Below, in pieces: positions 44,400 to 53,867 of a stretch of 64,000 nucleotides of DNA; positions within the stretch are counted from its first letter, which is position 1; each line of letters begins with the position of its first letter. Source of the DNA: Pedobacter sp. (GTDB lineage: Bacteria; Bacteroidota; Bacteroidia; Sphingobacteriales; Sphingobacteriaceae); assembly GCA_031119475.1 (NCBI GenBank), contig JAVHXV010000003.1, forward strand, positions 62,001 through 126,000. Direction: 5' to 3'. The notes beneath the pieces are model-generated. The model made no database searches and was not told the origin of the DNA. It saw only the letters and a list, made by a program, of their open reading frames with translations. The translations under genes were made by a program, and so were the position numbers.

Positions 44400-45364
44400 T
44401 GGACATCACACCGGAAATAAAAGATAAACTGTTGAAGCTTCAGGAAAAGTATGAAGCCATGGGCCAAGATATGGCCTCTTATCTCGATGGACTATTATAC
44501 GCTGATTTCCTGACCTACTGGGATTATATCCACCTCGATACGCTTTTGAGCCTGCAAAGTCCAAAAACGCCATTTCCAGATGAAGAAATCTTTATCATGT
44601 ACCATCAGATCACTGAACTGTATTTTAAACTGGCACTCCACGAATGCAAACAGATCAGTGAACATCCCTCGCTAACCACCACATTTTTTACAGAAAGGGT
44701 CAAAAGAATCAACGCCTACTTTAATGCGCTGACCACTTCTTTCGACGTCATGGTGAATGGAATGGAAAAAGACCAGTTCCTCAAGTTCAGGATGTCGCTC
44801 CTGCCTGCAAGTGGTTTTCAGTCTGGGCAATACCGGATGATCGAAATCTATGCTACCGCATTTGACCAGCTTATGGACAAAAGCGTTCGTGAAACTCATA
44901 AAAACGCTACCATCGAAGAAAAATTCGAGCACATTTACTGGAAATTCGGCGCCACAGAACTGGCGAGTGGCAAACAGACGCTGACCCTAAAACAGTTCAT
45001 TAAAAAATATGCCGATCAGTTCCTTGCACTGGCTAAGGCACGTGAAAACAATAATTTTGCCGCACGCTATCATGAACTACGGGAAAAAGGCGAGGATGTG
45101 ACCAATCTGGCCGAAGAACTCCGAAAGTTAGACCTCTATGTTAACGTAGAATGGCCGCTGTCACATTACAAATCGGCAGTTCGATACCTCGAGAGAGACC
45201 CTACAGATATTGCGGCAACTGGCGGAACCAATTGGCAGAAATACTTACCACCACGTTTTCAGAAAAGAATTTTTTATCCGTTCTTATGGACCAGCGAGCA
45301 GATGGAAGAATGGGGAAAGGGATGGGTCCTTAGTGTCTTAGAAACACTCAGAAGAGAGCGCTAG
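44399..45364 (+). CDS. kynA: Tryptophan 2,3-dioxygenase
   Basis: The 321-residue heme dioxygenase opens the kynurenine pathway by oxidising tryptophan to N-formylkynurenine. Family signatures are complete: FLTYWDYIHLDTLLSLQ, ITELYFKLALHE, FRMSLLPASGFQSGQYRMIEIYA (substrate contacts), WPLSHYKSAVRYLE with the probable heme-ligand His, and ATGGTNWQKYLPPRF. A TTG start at 44384 would lie inside the palindrome and is not preferred; ATG 44399 fits family length. The RAYT element ends at this start codon, so the ancestral promoter may have been displaced. Confidence 0.93.
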   Translation: MDITPEIKDKLLKLQEKYEAMGQDMASYLDGLLYADFLTYWDYIHLDTLLSLQSPKTPFPDEEIFIMYHQITELYFKLALHECKQISEHPSLTTTFFTERVKRINAYFNALTTSFDVMVNGMEKDQFLKFRMSLLPASGFQSGQYRMIEIYATAFDQLMDKSVRETHKNATIEEKFEHIYWKFGATELASGKQTLTLKQFIKKYADQFLALAKARENNNFAARYHELREKGEDVTNLAEELRKLDLYVNVEWPLSHYKSAVRYLERDPTDIAATGGTNWQKYLPPRFQKRIFYPFLWTSEQMEEWGKGWVLSVLETLRRER

Positions 45365-45388
45365 GGCATATTTTATCAAAAAATAATT

Positions 45389-45407
45389 GCGGCGGCCCGC
45401 CTTTTTT
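45389..45407 (+). terminator. Possible terminator of kynA
   Basis: A G/C-rich GGCG-GCC-CGCC fold is followed by a TTTTTT run. The stem is short, so confidence is low. Confidence 0.35.
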
Positions 45408-45508
45408 CGTACTATTGCAATGTTACATCTGGTAATTCTCGGAAAGCAGCAATGCACAATTCCAACTTCCCATGATTTACCGGGAATTTTACATTTAATC
45501 TTAAGGCA

Positions 45509-46573
45509 GTGATCGACACTCTACAAATCAAAATTACAGAAAACACCAATCCGAGGTTGGCTACAACAGAATTTACCGATATCCCATTCGGAAAAATCTT
45601 TACCGACCACATGTTTACAGCCGATTTTGAAGATGGCGAATGGAAGAATTTCCAGATCCTGCCCTACGGACCGATCCAGATGAGCCCTGCCATTTCTGCC
45701 CTACATTATGGCCAGGCCATTTTTGAGGGACTGAAAGCCTATCGTCTTCCAAATGGCGATATCAGCGTATTTAGGGCCGACAAGAACTTCGAACGCTTTA
45801 ACATTTCAGCAACACGCATTGCGATGCCCACCGTTCCAGAAGAGGTATTTATGCAAGGGATGGCGACATTGATCAACATTGACCGCGGATGGGTGCCTTC
45901 GCAGGAAAATTATTCCCTATACCTGCGCCCAGTGATGTTTGCTACAGACACCTCGCTCGGCGTGAGGGCAAGTGCCAGCTATAAGTTTGTCATCTTGGCC
46001 ACTCCTACCGGACCTTACTATACCAATGCACTCAAAGTAAAGATCGAAACCAAATATACCCGTGCCAATGAGGGCGGAGTGGGATTTGCCAAAACAGCAG
46101 GCAACTATGCACGCTCCCTCTATCCTTTTGCGGAAGCGCAGAAAGAAGGATATGACCAATTGATCTGGACCGACTCTGCAACACATCAATATGTAGAAGA
46201 ATCGGGGGCAGCCAACGTCATGTTTGTCCTAAATGGAAAATTGATTACCGCAGCCGTTAGCGAAACCATCCTAAACGGCGTAACGCGCGATACCCTGATC
46301 ACTTTGGCAAAAGATAGCGGCATAGCAGTAGAAGAAAGAAAGGTAACCGTGGCCGAAATCATCAAAGGAGCCCAAGACGGAAGCCTAACGGAAGCATTCG
46401 CGGTAGGAACTGCCGCAACGGTAACCCAGATCGGAGAAATCGGTTTTGGCGATCAGCTATATCAATTGAGCGATCCAAACAGCAGAAAAATTTCCATCGG
46501 CCTTGCCAAGGAACTGAACGCTATCCGTAATGGACTGGCCGAAGATCGTTTTGGCTGGAATTGGATCATCTAA
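45509..46573 (+). CDS. ilvE: Branched-chain amino acid aminotransferase
   Basis: The 354-residue fold-type IV PLP enzyme transaminates leucine, isoleucine and valine. It contains LHYGQAIFEGLKAYRLPNGDISVFRADKNFERFN, YLRPVMFATD, KTAGNYARSLYPFAEAQKEGYDQLIWTD (with the PLP lysine nearby) and EESGAANVMFVLNGKLIT. The best start is a GTG at 45509 giving MIDTLQIKIT; no ATG fits. It follows kynA in the same direction after 144 bp. Confidence 0.95.
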   Translation: MIDTLQIKITENTNPRLATTEFTDIPFGKIFTDHMFTADFEDGEWKNFQILPYGPIQMSPAISALHYGQAIFEGLKAYRLPNGDISVFRADKNFERFNISATRIAMPTVPEEVFMQGMATLINIDRGWVPSQENYSLYLRPVMFATDTSLGVRASASYKFVILATPTGPYYTNALKVKIETKYTRANEGGVGFAKTAGNYARSLYPFAEAQKEGYDQLIWTDSATHQYVEESGAANVMFVLNGKLITAAVSETILNGVTRDTLITLAKDSGIAVEERKVTVAEIIKGAQDGSLTEAFAVGTAATVTQIGEIGFGDQLYQLSDPNSRKISIGLAKELNAIRNGLAEDRFGWNWII

Positions 46574-46640
46574 TAGCTATTTCGATCTTGCCTGGCAAAG
46601 AAAGATCGCAGAACCTTTATCAGCAACTAGTTCAGAGTAA

Positions 46641-48449
46641 TCAGTCTGTCTGGCGCAACCGCCGACGGATTTCCCGACGCATCCTGCGCTCTTCCCGATC
46701 ATCTTTCATTTGCTCAAACTTGGCAATATGCGACCTGATTTCAGCTTCTTTTTGCGGAGTTACGCCTACACTGTACTTAATTCCCTGATATAGGGACTTC
46801 CAGATGTAGCTAAAGAATGATGCTGTTGGCTGCCGCCTAAAATCTATTTTTGCCCTGGTAAATTTACCATCCTTGCTCGGATTGTCGGCATAGATTACGA
46901 GCGCATTGGCCAATATGGACAGCAGCCCTTTTTTTACCAATCGATCTTTGCCTGCCTGTTTCTTTAACAGTTTAACCGATAGATCATTAAACCTAAAGGT
47001 CAGATTTCCTTTGGCCAAATCCTGATCAGCTTTGATATCAAAATCAAGTTGGTTGATCATGCCCCGGTTCACCTGCAGCATGCCCAATGGTTTGATGATG
47101 GCATTCAGTTTTCTCCCATCAAGTTTGGACACTGTTCCTTTATAGGCAAAAGCACCAATTGGCGAATTAAGATCGAACCTGAAATCTATCGCTAATTTTC
47201 CCTGGCCCATCACCTTGCTTGTTAATTTGGCCCATAAAATAGAATCCTTTTTCTTTTCAGATTCCATATTGGTTACATTGGCCAGTACTCCTCCGGTCTG
47301 TTGAAAAGTGATCTTTCCTTTCAGCTTACTGGTACGGTCAAACTCAGCATAGCTGATATCAATCTGGTCCAAGATGATTTTCCTTAAACGCAGACGGGTT
47401 TTTAATTGCTGCAGCAGTTGATGCGGAAAACGCCCCGTTTTGATTTTTGAAAGCTTTGGATACGTATTGTCATTGTAGACCGCAATATGTCCATCACTGA
47501 TTCTGACATCTTGGGCCATGAAAGTTTTTTTCTGGATATACTGTGGCAGGTCGATCCCATTAATCGCCACCTGATCGAACAAAATACTAAACCGATCACG
47601 GGCATAGCCGTTGACCTTGGCAAATTCCTGTTCGCTATACCGCGGAATGACTTCCACCTGCTTCAACTTCATTTTTCCGCTCAGCGCATTAAAATCAAGC
47701 TGGTTTAGGCTGATGTGGTACATACTATCTGGAGTGGCGTAGCGGTAGTTGCGCAAGTTTACGTCAATATCCTTCAACAGGTAGAAACGTGTGGTATCTT
47801 GGGTCGAATGTGCGTCGATGAGCCAATCTTTTAGGGTGACATTTAAATTGGCTACCGAATCTATTTCGGGATGGATACCATTGTTATCGACATATTTAAA
47901 ATTGATTTCCCTAAAGTCAACCACAGCAATCCGTAGCGATTTGAAAAGTTTGGATATATAATCGTAGGGTGACTTCCTTGGCCTAGGTGGCCTATGTTCA
48001 TTAAATGGAAAATGTCGATTGACCATTATCACACTGGGCTTGTCGAAAAGTAGCAGGTTGACTTCGGCCTTGTGTTTAAAATACAGTAAAAATGGATGGA
48101 ACCGCTTGATCGACAGCTGCGCTAAACGGATGTAGTAAAGGTTATTGGGCGCTTTTTGTGCGTTGATGAGCCCATGATACACATTCGTATCAGGCACGAT
48201 ATTTACATCCTTGATCGTTGCCGAGCCTGTAATGAAATTCGTGTTTATTTCTGAAAACGAGATGCTATATAAGCCATTGGTTGATTTTTTAACCAGCTCT
48301 TGTAATTCCTTTCTGATCAGCGGCTTAAATTTGAAACTTACGTACCATGATGCACAAAGCAGGAGCATGGCCAAACACAAAAAAATTCCCAATACCCATT
48401 TAATGACCTTGTAAGTTTTCGGGCGCTTTCTGAGCATATCGGAATTCAT
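46641..48449 (-). CDS. AsmA-like membrane-anchored protein (paralogue 1)
   Basis: The protein has about 602 residues, with one N-terminal transmembrane helix (VIKWVLGIFLCLAMLLLCASWYVS) and then long, repetitive beta-rich sequence. That pattern, with an ending of IWKSLYQGIKYSVGVTPQKEAEI, resembles the AsmA/DUF748 class of proteins that bridge inner and outer membranes and are linked to lipid transport. It is paralogous to the following gene (similar ends: DNPSKDGKFTRAKIDF and DNPSKGDPVRIAHVTM). It lies 50 bp from it and is probably co-transcribed. The function is inferred only from the fold-like pattern. Confidence 0.7.
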   Translation of the reverse strand: MNSDMLRKRPKTYKVIKWVLGIFLCLAMLLLCASWYVSFKFKPLIRKELQELVKKSTNGLYSISFSEINTNFITGSATIKDVNIVPDTNVYHGLINAQKAPNNLYYIRLAQLSIKRFHPFLLYFKHKAEVNLLLFDKPSVIMVNRHFPFNEHRPPRPRKSPYDYISKLFKSLRIAVVDFREINFKYVDNNGIHPEIDSVANLNVTLKDWLIDAHSTQDTTRFYLLKDIDVNLRNYRYATPDSMYHISLNQLDFNALSGKMKLKQVEVIPRYSEQEFAKVNGYARDRFSILFDQVAINGIDLPQYIQKKTFMAQDVRISDGHIAVYNDNTYPKLSKIKTGRFPHQLLQQLKTRLRLRKIILDQIDISYAEFDRTSKLKGKITFQQTGGVLANVTNMESEKKKDSILWAKLTSKVMGQGKLAIDFRFDLNSPIGAFAYKGTVSKLDGRKLNAIIKPLGMLQVNRGMINQLDFDIKADQDLAKGNLTFRFNDLSVKLLKKQAGKDRLVKKGLLSILANALVIYADNPSKDGKFTRAKIDFRRQPTASFFSYIWKSLYQGIKYSVGVTPQKEAEIRSHIAKFEQMKDDREERRMRREIRRRLRQTD

Positions 48450-48499
48450 TTGCAGCTCCAATATATAAAAATTACCATAGAAAATAATTTTTGGACTGC

Positions 48500-50278
48500 C
48501 TAACCTATCTTTTTAGGCTGTTTTGGCTTTTCTTTTCTCCGTTCCGCCTCCCGTTTTTCGCGCATCTCCTCTCTGCTCTTTTTGGGCTCAACCATCGGCT
48601 TTATAGGGACTACCCCGATGCCAACAGCCTCTCTAATGCCCAGAAATACACTTTTCCACATCAGGTTAAAAAATGAAGCCTGCGGAACTCTTTCCATCGT
48701 GACATGGGCAATGCGTACTGGATCTCCCTTGCTCGGATTATCGTTTTTGATCAAAATTGCGTTAGCAAGAAATGACAACAGCCCTTTCTTTTTCTTCTCT
48801 CCAGCTTCATTCTCTTTCAACAGACTAACTTTTAAGTCGTTATACAAAAACTTGACTGTCCCGGCACTTCTCCGCTCATTTGCCGAAATGTTAAAGTCAA
48901 GCTGTTTTACCTTTCCACTTTCTATCGAAACCAGACCCAATGAACTGGCAAGTGGATTTAAAATCCGCATATCAAAGGGCTCAACATGTCCTGTATAACT
49001 GAAAGCCGCATTTTTATCTGTAAGGTTAAAATCTATCTTAACGTTAAGCTTGCCTGTGCCTAATATTTTTGTCGAAAGGTCTGCGTATGCATGGGGGTGT
49101 TTCAACAGCCTTAGCGAATCATTACTTACATTAAAGATTTTTCCGCCCAGGTTTTCCAATTTGAGTGTTCCCCTTTCATTGGTTTTGGTATCATATTCTG
49201 TATAGGCAACATCAACGCCTTTCAGGCTTACGGTATCGATCCGGGTAGCGATTGGCAATCTTTTCAGCGCATTATGCGGATAGTTCCTACCCTTGTCGAA
49301 ACTTGGCGGGGGAAGCTCTCTGTTGAGGAATACCGCAACTTTTGCCGCACCGATCGCCAAGTGCCCGGCATGCAGGCTTCCATTGCTATGCAGGGAAAGG
49401 AAGTCGAGCCCAGTGAGTTCCATTTCTGTAAAAGATAACGAATACCGATCTTTCTGAACTTTATACTTTCGGCTAAAAGTTAGGTCAGGATACATCGGAA
49501 TGAGCTTTAGCCCTTTAAGTATCATTGTTTTCCTACTGATGGAACCCTTTAGACTATCCACTTTGATCGTATACATTTGATCTGCCGTTAGCGATTGATA
49601 GCCGGCCAACTCAAAGCCGATATTTTTGGCATGGAGCACCCGTGTTGAATCGTACTGGGAAATCGAATCGACCAAAAAATCTTTCACGTCAATCTTCAGG
49701 TGCTTCACAACATTTAGTTTTTTCGTCCCACTGTAATAGTCAAAATCAGCATCAATAACCCTGATGTTTCCAATATGCAGCGAGCTGATAGATTTTGACA
49801 ACTGTTGGTAAAGTGTTTTTTCAACCTTGACCGTATCGGGCTTTTTTGGGACTTTGTGAAAGATCATATCAATTGATGGGTGGTCCAATACAATCGAATT
49901 GATCTTGATCTTTTTATTAAGATAGGCGTTCAGGATCCCTACCCTGCTGAATTTTAGATGTGCCAATTTAATCCTGTAAAGATGGGTTGGGGCTTTATTG
50001 ATTTTCTTCAACTTATTAAAGATGTTCGTATCCGGGGTGAGCTTCAGGCTATCCAGTACTACATTTCCACTCAACAGATTAATGTGGATATCCTTAAAAT
50101 CAATGTAGTAAAGATGGCCAGAGCTTTCTTCAACACCTTGCCTGATTTTTTCGCCCAAAATAGGTTTCCACTTGGCATTGATATAGATTGCCGCTCCCCC
50201 CAAGAGCACGAGCAGGAACAATGCAATTCCGCCAATCCACCTTGCTAATTTTTTATGCCTGATTTTTTTATGCAACAT
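48500..50278 (-). CDS. AsmA-like membrane-anchored protein (paralogue 2)
   Basis: The 592-residue protein has an N-terminal transmembrane helix (LARWIGGIALFLLVLLGGAAIYINAKW), then long beta-rich repeats, and a basic, Lys-rich C-terminal tail (KKSREEMREKREAERRKEK). Organisation and sequence parallel the neighbour at 46641-48449 (YYIDFKDIHINLLSGNVVLDSLKLTPDTN against YSISFSEINTNFITGSATIKDVNIVPDTN). It is the upstream gene of the pair. The charged tail is absent from most AsmA proteins. Confidence 0.7.
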   Translation of the reverse strand: MLHKKIRHKKLARWIGGIALFLLVLLGGAAIYINAKWKPILGEKIRQGVEESSGHLYYIDFKDIHINLLSGNVVLDSLKLTPDTNIFNKLKKINKAPTHLYRIKLAHLKFSRVGILNAYLNKKIKINSIVLDHPSIDMIFHKVPKKPDTVKVEKTLYQQLSKSISSLHIGNIRVIDADFDYYSGTKKLNVVKHLKIDVKDFLVDSISQYDSTRVLHAKNIGFELAGYQSLTADQMYTIKVDSLKGSISRKTMILKGLKLIPMYPDLTFSRKYKVQKDRYSLSFTEMELTGLDFLSLHSNGSLHAGHLAIGAAKVAVFLNRELPPPSFDKGRNYPHNALKRLPIATRIDTVSLKGVDVAYTEYDTKTNERGTLKLENLGGKIFNVSNDSLRLLKHPHAYADLSTKILGTGKLNVKIDFNLTDKNAAFSYTGHVEPFDMRILNPLASSLGLVSIESGKVKQLDFNISANERRSAGTVKFLYNDLKVSLLKENEAGEKKKKGLLSFLANAILIKNDNPSKGDPVRIAHVTMERVPQASFFNLMWKSVFLGIREAVGIGVVPIKPMVEPKKSREEMREKREAERRKEKPKQPKKIG

Positions 50279-50348
50279 TTAATCATAAAGACAATAAATC
50301 GACCATATTGTTTGTTAATTGTAAGGAGATAATTTTGATTGCTGACAA

Positions 50349-50380
50349 TTTGTCATTATTCAATTATAATCGTAATTTTG
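50349..50380 (+). promoter_or_regulatory. miaB promoter
   Basis: TTTG (50349-50352) is followed after 20 bp by TAATTTTG (50373-50380). Both match the Bacteroidota consensus, and the spacing is near optimal. Confidence 0.6.
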
Positions 50381-50403
50381 AAACCCGATAAATTGAACAA
50401 TTG

Positions 50404-51942
50404 ATGATTGATCTACAGCTGGCTGACAAAAAACACGACGAATCAAGACAAGGAGAGGCGCTATTATTAGCTGCTGCAGAAAAAGGAGATGGCAGAAAAC
50501 TTTACATTGAAAGTTATGGCTGTCAAATGAACTTTGCCGACAGTGAAATTGTGGCTTCCATATTGGCCGATACAGGTTTTGAAACCACTGGAGATTATCA
50601 ACAGGCAGATGTCATCTTTATCAATACCTGTTCGATCCGCGAAAATGCGGAACAGCGTGTGCGCAATCGGCTTTCACAATTTGGGGTTGAGAAAAGAAGA
50701 AACCCAAAACTGATCGTAGGCGTGTTGGGCTGTATGGCCGAACGCTTAAAAGCCAAATTTTTGGAAGAGGAAAAGCTGGTTGATGTAGTCGTTGGCCCTG
50801 ATGCCTATCGCGATCTTCCGCAATTGATCAATCAGGTGGAGGAAGGCCATAAGGCGGTAAACGTGATCCTATCACGCGAGGAAACCTATGCAGACATTAG
50901 CCCTGTACGCCTAAATAGCAATGGCATCACTGCATTTATTTCGATCATGCGCGGATGTGACAACATGTGTTCTTTTTGTGTTGTCCCATTTACCAGAGGC
51001 CGTGAGCGCAGTCGTGACCCTTTTTCTATCCTGGCAGAAGCACGTGAGCTGTTCGAAAACGGCTATCGCGAAGTGACCCTATTGGGGCAAAATGTCGATT
51101 CCTATTTTTGGAGCAGACCTTCGACGGGCCATATTGCGGTAAATGACCTTGCCGATGACATGAATACACTTACTGGTGATGCCCTTTTGGAGGCCTTGTC
51201 AAATAAAACAGATTTGCCCGAAAAACGCAATAAACTACAGCAAGGGGAAGGCGAAGGGATTAATTTTGCGCAATTATTGGCGATGGTAGCGGAAATCAGC
51301 CCAGATCTTAGGGTCCGCTTTTCTACTTCGCACCCAAAAGACATTACCGATGAGGTGTTGCATACCATGGCGCGATATGAAAACATCTGTAATTACATCC
51401 ATCTGCCCGTACAATCTGGCAACACCAGGATCCTGGCCCTGATGAACAGGACCTATACCCGGGAATGGTATATGGAAAGGATTGATGCCATTCGGAGGAT
51501 TTTACCTGGCTGCGCAATTTCATCTGATATCATCGCAGGTTTCTGCACCGAAACAGAAGAAGAGCACCAAGATACACTGAGCATCATGCACTATGCCCGC
51601 TATAATTTTGCCTACACCTTTAGCTATTCTGAACGGCCAGGCACCTTAGCGGCCAGAAAATATCAGGATAACGTGCCCGAAGCCATAAAAGCCAGACGAT
51701 TGGCCGAAATCTTTAAAAAGCAGCAGGAAGATTCGCTGGCTTGCCTGGAAGAATTTGTCGGCCGTACCGTAAAAGTACTGATCGAAGGCTTTTCAAAAAA
51801 ATCTGACCAGGAATACCGTGGCCGGAATGACGAAAATGCAATGGTGGTCTTCCCTGTTGTAGATGCGGTAAAACCTGGCGACTACGCGCATGTTTATATA
51901 GAAAAATGTACCTCAGCTACGCTGATTGGACGTATAGTTTAG
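50404..51942 (+). CDS. miaB: tRNA-2-methylthio-N6-dimethylallyladenosine synthase
   Basis: The 512-residue radical-SAM methylthiotransferase modifies A37 of tRNAs reading UNN codons. The N-terminal Fe-S cysteines are C40, C76 and C110 ([24 protein letters not shown]). The radical-SAM cluster motif CDNMCSFC gives C185, C189 and C192. A TRAM-like C-terminus follows. Compared with E. coli MiaB there is an insertion of about 40 residues, roughly 236-278, between [12 protein letters not shown] and [11 protein letters not shown]. The TTG immediately before ATG 50404 is not needed as start. Confidence 0.95.
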   Translation: MIDLQLADKKHDESRQGEALLLAAAEKGDGRKLYIESYGCQMNFADSEIVASILADTGFETTGDYQQADVIFINTCSIRENAEQRVRNRLSQFGVEKRRNPKLIVGVLGCMAERLKAKFLEEEKLVDVVVGPDAYRDLPQLINQVEEGHKAVNVILSREETYADISPVRLNSNGITAFISIMRGCDNMCSFCVVPFTRGRERSRDPFSILAEARELFENGYREVTLLGQNVDSYFWSRPSTGHIAVNDLADDMNTLTGDALLEALSNKTDLPEKRNKLQQGEGEGINFAQLLAMVAEISPDLRVRFSTSHPKDITDEVLHTMARYENICNYIHLPVQSGNTRILALMNRTYTREWYMERIDAIRRILPGCAISSDIIAGFCTETEEEHQDTLSIMHYARYNFAYTFSYSERPGTLAARKYQDNVPEAIKARRLAEIFKKQQEDSLACLEEFVGRTVKVLIEGFSKKSDQEYRGRNDENAMVVFPVVDAVKPGDYAHVYIEKCTSATLIGRIV

Positions 51943-51965
51943 TAGAGGCTTTCGATTTTTGATGT

Positions 51966-52081
51966 GTTGTGAGCTGTTTGTTGCGGGACAGGATGCTTAA
52001 CAAAATCCAATCATAAGAATATAAACTTTGAATTTGCAAGTAACACACGTGACCCGTAACACGTAACCTGCAACCCACAAC
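51966..52081. repeat. Inverted heptamer array flush with a start codon
   Basis: Left units GTTGTGA, GCTGTTT, GTTGCGG (51966-51986); right units GTAACAC, ACGTGAC, CCGTAAC, ACGTAAC, CTGCAAC, CCACAAC (52040-52081). The last right unit ends exactly at the base before the ATG of the sigma-54-type regulator. CTGCAAC and CCACAAC are reverse-complement types of the left units. Confidence 0.65.
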
Positions 52082-53323
52082 ATGACTATGGATATACAGG
52101 ACATTAAAAATAGATTTGGGATTATTGGCGCTTCACCTTTGCTGAACCGTGCGATTGATACGGCCAGGCAGGTTGCCCCTACAGACATGTCGGTTCTCAT
52201 TACTGGAGAAAGTGGAAGTGGAAAGGAAGTATTTTCCCACATCATCCACCAGATGAGTACCCGCAAGCACGGCCCCTTTATTGCCGTCAACTGCGGCGCC
52301 ATCCCTGAAGGAACGATCGATTCTGAACTGTTCGGCCATGAGAAAGGCTCTTTCACGGGTGCACACGAGGCCAGAAAAGGCTATTTTGAAGTAGCCAATG
52401 GCGGAACCATTTTTTTAGATGAGGTTGCCGAACTTCCCTTGGGCACGCAGGCCAGGCTGCTTAGGGTGCTGGAAAGTGGCGAATACTTGCGTGTGGGTTC
52501 ATCAAAAGTACAGAAAACCGATGTTAGGATTATTGCTGCTACCAATGTGGATGTTTACAACAGTGTCAAATCCGGCAAATTTCGTGAAGATTTGTATTAT
52601 CGCCTTAACACGGTTCCCTTACGGATTCCAGCCCTCCACGAACGAAAAGAGGACATCTATCTATTGTTCCGCAAGTTTGCTGCAGATTTTAGCGACAAAT
52701 ACCGCACACCGGGCATCCAATTGGAACCTGATGCCATACAGGTTCTGAGCAATTACAGTTGGCCCGGAAATGTTCGTCAGCTCAAAAACATCGCAGAACA
52801 GATCTGCGTATTGGAAAAAGATAGGAATGTGAATGCACAGGCCTTGTTAAACTATATCCCGAACGAGCAACAGGGCAATAATTTGCCCATGGCGATCAAT
52901 GGGAGCACGAAGGAAGATTTTTCTGAACGCGATATCCTCTATAAAGTGCTGTTCGATATGAAAAAGGACATGGTAGAACTGAAAAAACTGGTGGCAGAGA
53001 TTATCCAGAATGGGGGAAATACCTCGCACATCATGGCCGACAATCCGCAGTTTATCAACCAGCTGTACCAGGAAGTAGAGCTACAGGGCCATCATGAGCC
53101 AACTTTGACCATCAAGCATCCAGCGCAAAATGCACCAACTGAGTATAATTTTGCGCATGATGCAGAGGAAGTTGAAGAATCGCTATCGCTCATTGAAAAA
53201 GAATCGGACCTGATTAAAAAAGCGCTGAAAAAACATAAGGGAAAGCGAAAATTTGCTGCCCAGGAACTGGGAATTTCCGAGCGCACCCTTTACAGAAAAA
53301 TCAAGGAACTTAACCTAAACTAG
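52082..53323 (+). CDS. Sigma-54-interacting AAA+ transcriptional regulator, no receiver domain
   Basis: The 413-residue regulator has only the AAA+ and DNA-binding parts. Walker A is GESGSGKE, the sigma-54-contacting loop is GSFTGAHE (GAFTGA-type), and Walker B is GTIFLDEVAELP. The C-terminal Fis-type helix-turn-helix is RKFAAQELGISERTLYRKIKELNL. No response-regulator receiver domain precedes it. The start is ATG 52082 or two codons later. Gene order regulator-lptE-hypothetical-secG with gaps of 2-29 bp is an operon conserved in this phylum. Confidence 0.92.
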   Translation: MTMDIQDIKNRFGIIGASPLLNRAIDTARQVAPTDMSVLITGESGSGKEVFSHIIHQMSTRKHGPFIAVNCGAIPEGTIDSELFGHEKGSFTGAHEARKGYFEVANGGTIFLDEVAELPLGTQARLLRVLESGEYLRVGSSKVQKTDVRIIAATNVDVYNSVKSGKFREDLYYRLNTVPLRIPALHERKEDIYLLFRKFAADFSDKYRTPGIQLEPDAIQVLSNYSWPGNVRQLKNIAEQICVLEKDRNVNAQALLNYIPNEQQGNNLPMAINGSTKEDFSERDILYKVLFDMKKDMVELKKLVAEIIQNGGNTSHIMADNPQFINQLYQEVELQGHHEPTLTIKHPAQNAPTEYNFAHDAEEVEESLSLIEKESDLIKKALKKHKGKRKFAAQELGISERTLYRKIKELNLN

Positions 53324-53325
53324 AC

Positions 53326-53838
53326 ATGAAGCCGTTCAAATTTATATTTCCGATCGTTCTGCTGCTTTTGACTGGCTGCGCCTATAAATTTAATGGGGCT
53401 TCGATCCCTACCGACATGAAAACGGTAAATGTTAAGTTTTTCGAGAATAATGCGCCATTGGTGGTTTCTTATCTGGCACAATCCTTTACCGAAGACCTGA
53501 AATCGAGGATCAGGAACCAGAGCAGGCTAAGTATCATAGAAAACGATGCCGATGGGATCTTTGAAGGTCGCATTACGGGATATGACATCAAGCCTATAGC
53601 CATCCAAGACAATTCCAATCCGATTGCAGGTGCAAATAGGCTGACCATCACCGTTGCCGTTAAATACACCAATAACACCAAAGATTTCGAGAAACAAAGC
53701 TTTGAAGAAAGTTTTAGTGCCTACGAAGATTTTTCTCTCGCCGGGCAAACTTTACAATCGCAAGAACAGCAGTTGATTAAGAAGGTAAATGCAAAGTTGA
53801 CGGAGAATATTTTTAATCGCGCTTTTGCACAATGGTAG
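53326..53838 (+). CDS. lptE: LptE-like lipoprotein
   Basis: The 170-residue lipoprotein has lipobox LTGC (about residue 18). The sequence YKFNGASIPTDMKTVNVKFFENNAPLVVSYLAQSFTEDLKSRIRNQSRLSIIEND follows the LptE pattern of Bacteroidota. LptE plugs the LptD barrel and assists LPS insertion in the outer membrane. The gene starts two bases after the regulator stop codon. Confidence 0.88.
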   Translation: MKPFKFIFPIVLLLLTGCAYKFNGASIPTDMKTVNVKFFENNAPLVVSYLAQSFTEDLKSRIRNQSRLSIIENDADGIFEGRITGYDIKPIAIQDNSNPIAGANRLTITVAVKYTNNTKDFEKQSFEESFSAYEDFSLAGQTLQSQEQQLIKKVNAKLTENIFNRAFAQW

Positions 53839-53867
53839 ATAAATGCTAATTTCATTTAATTAACGGC

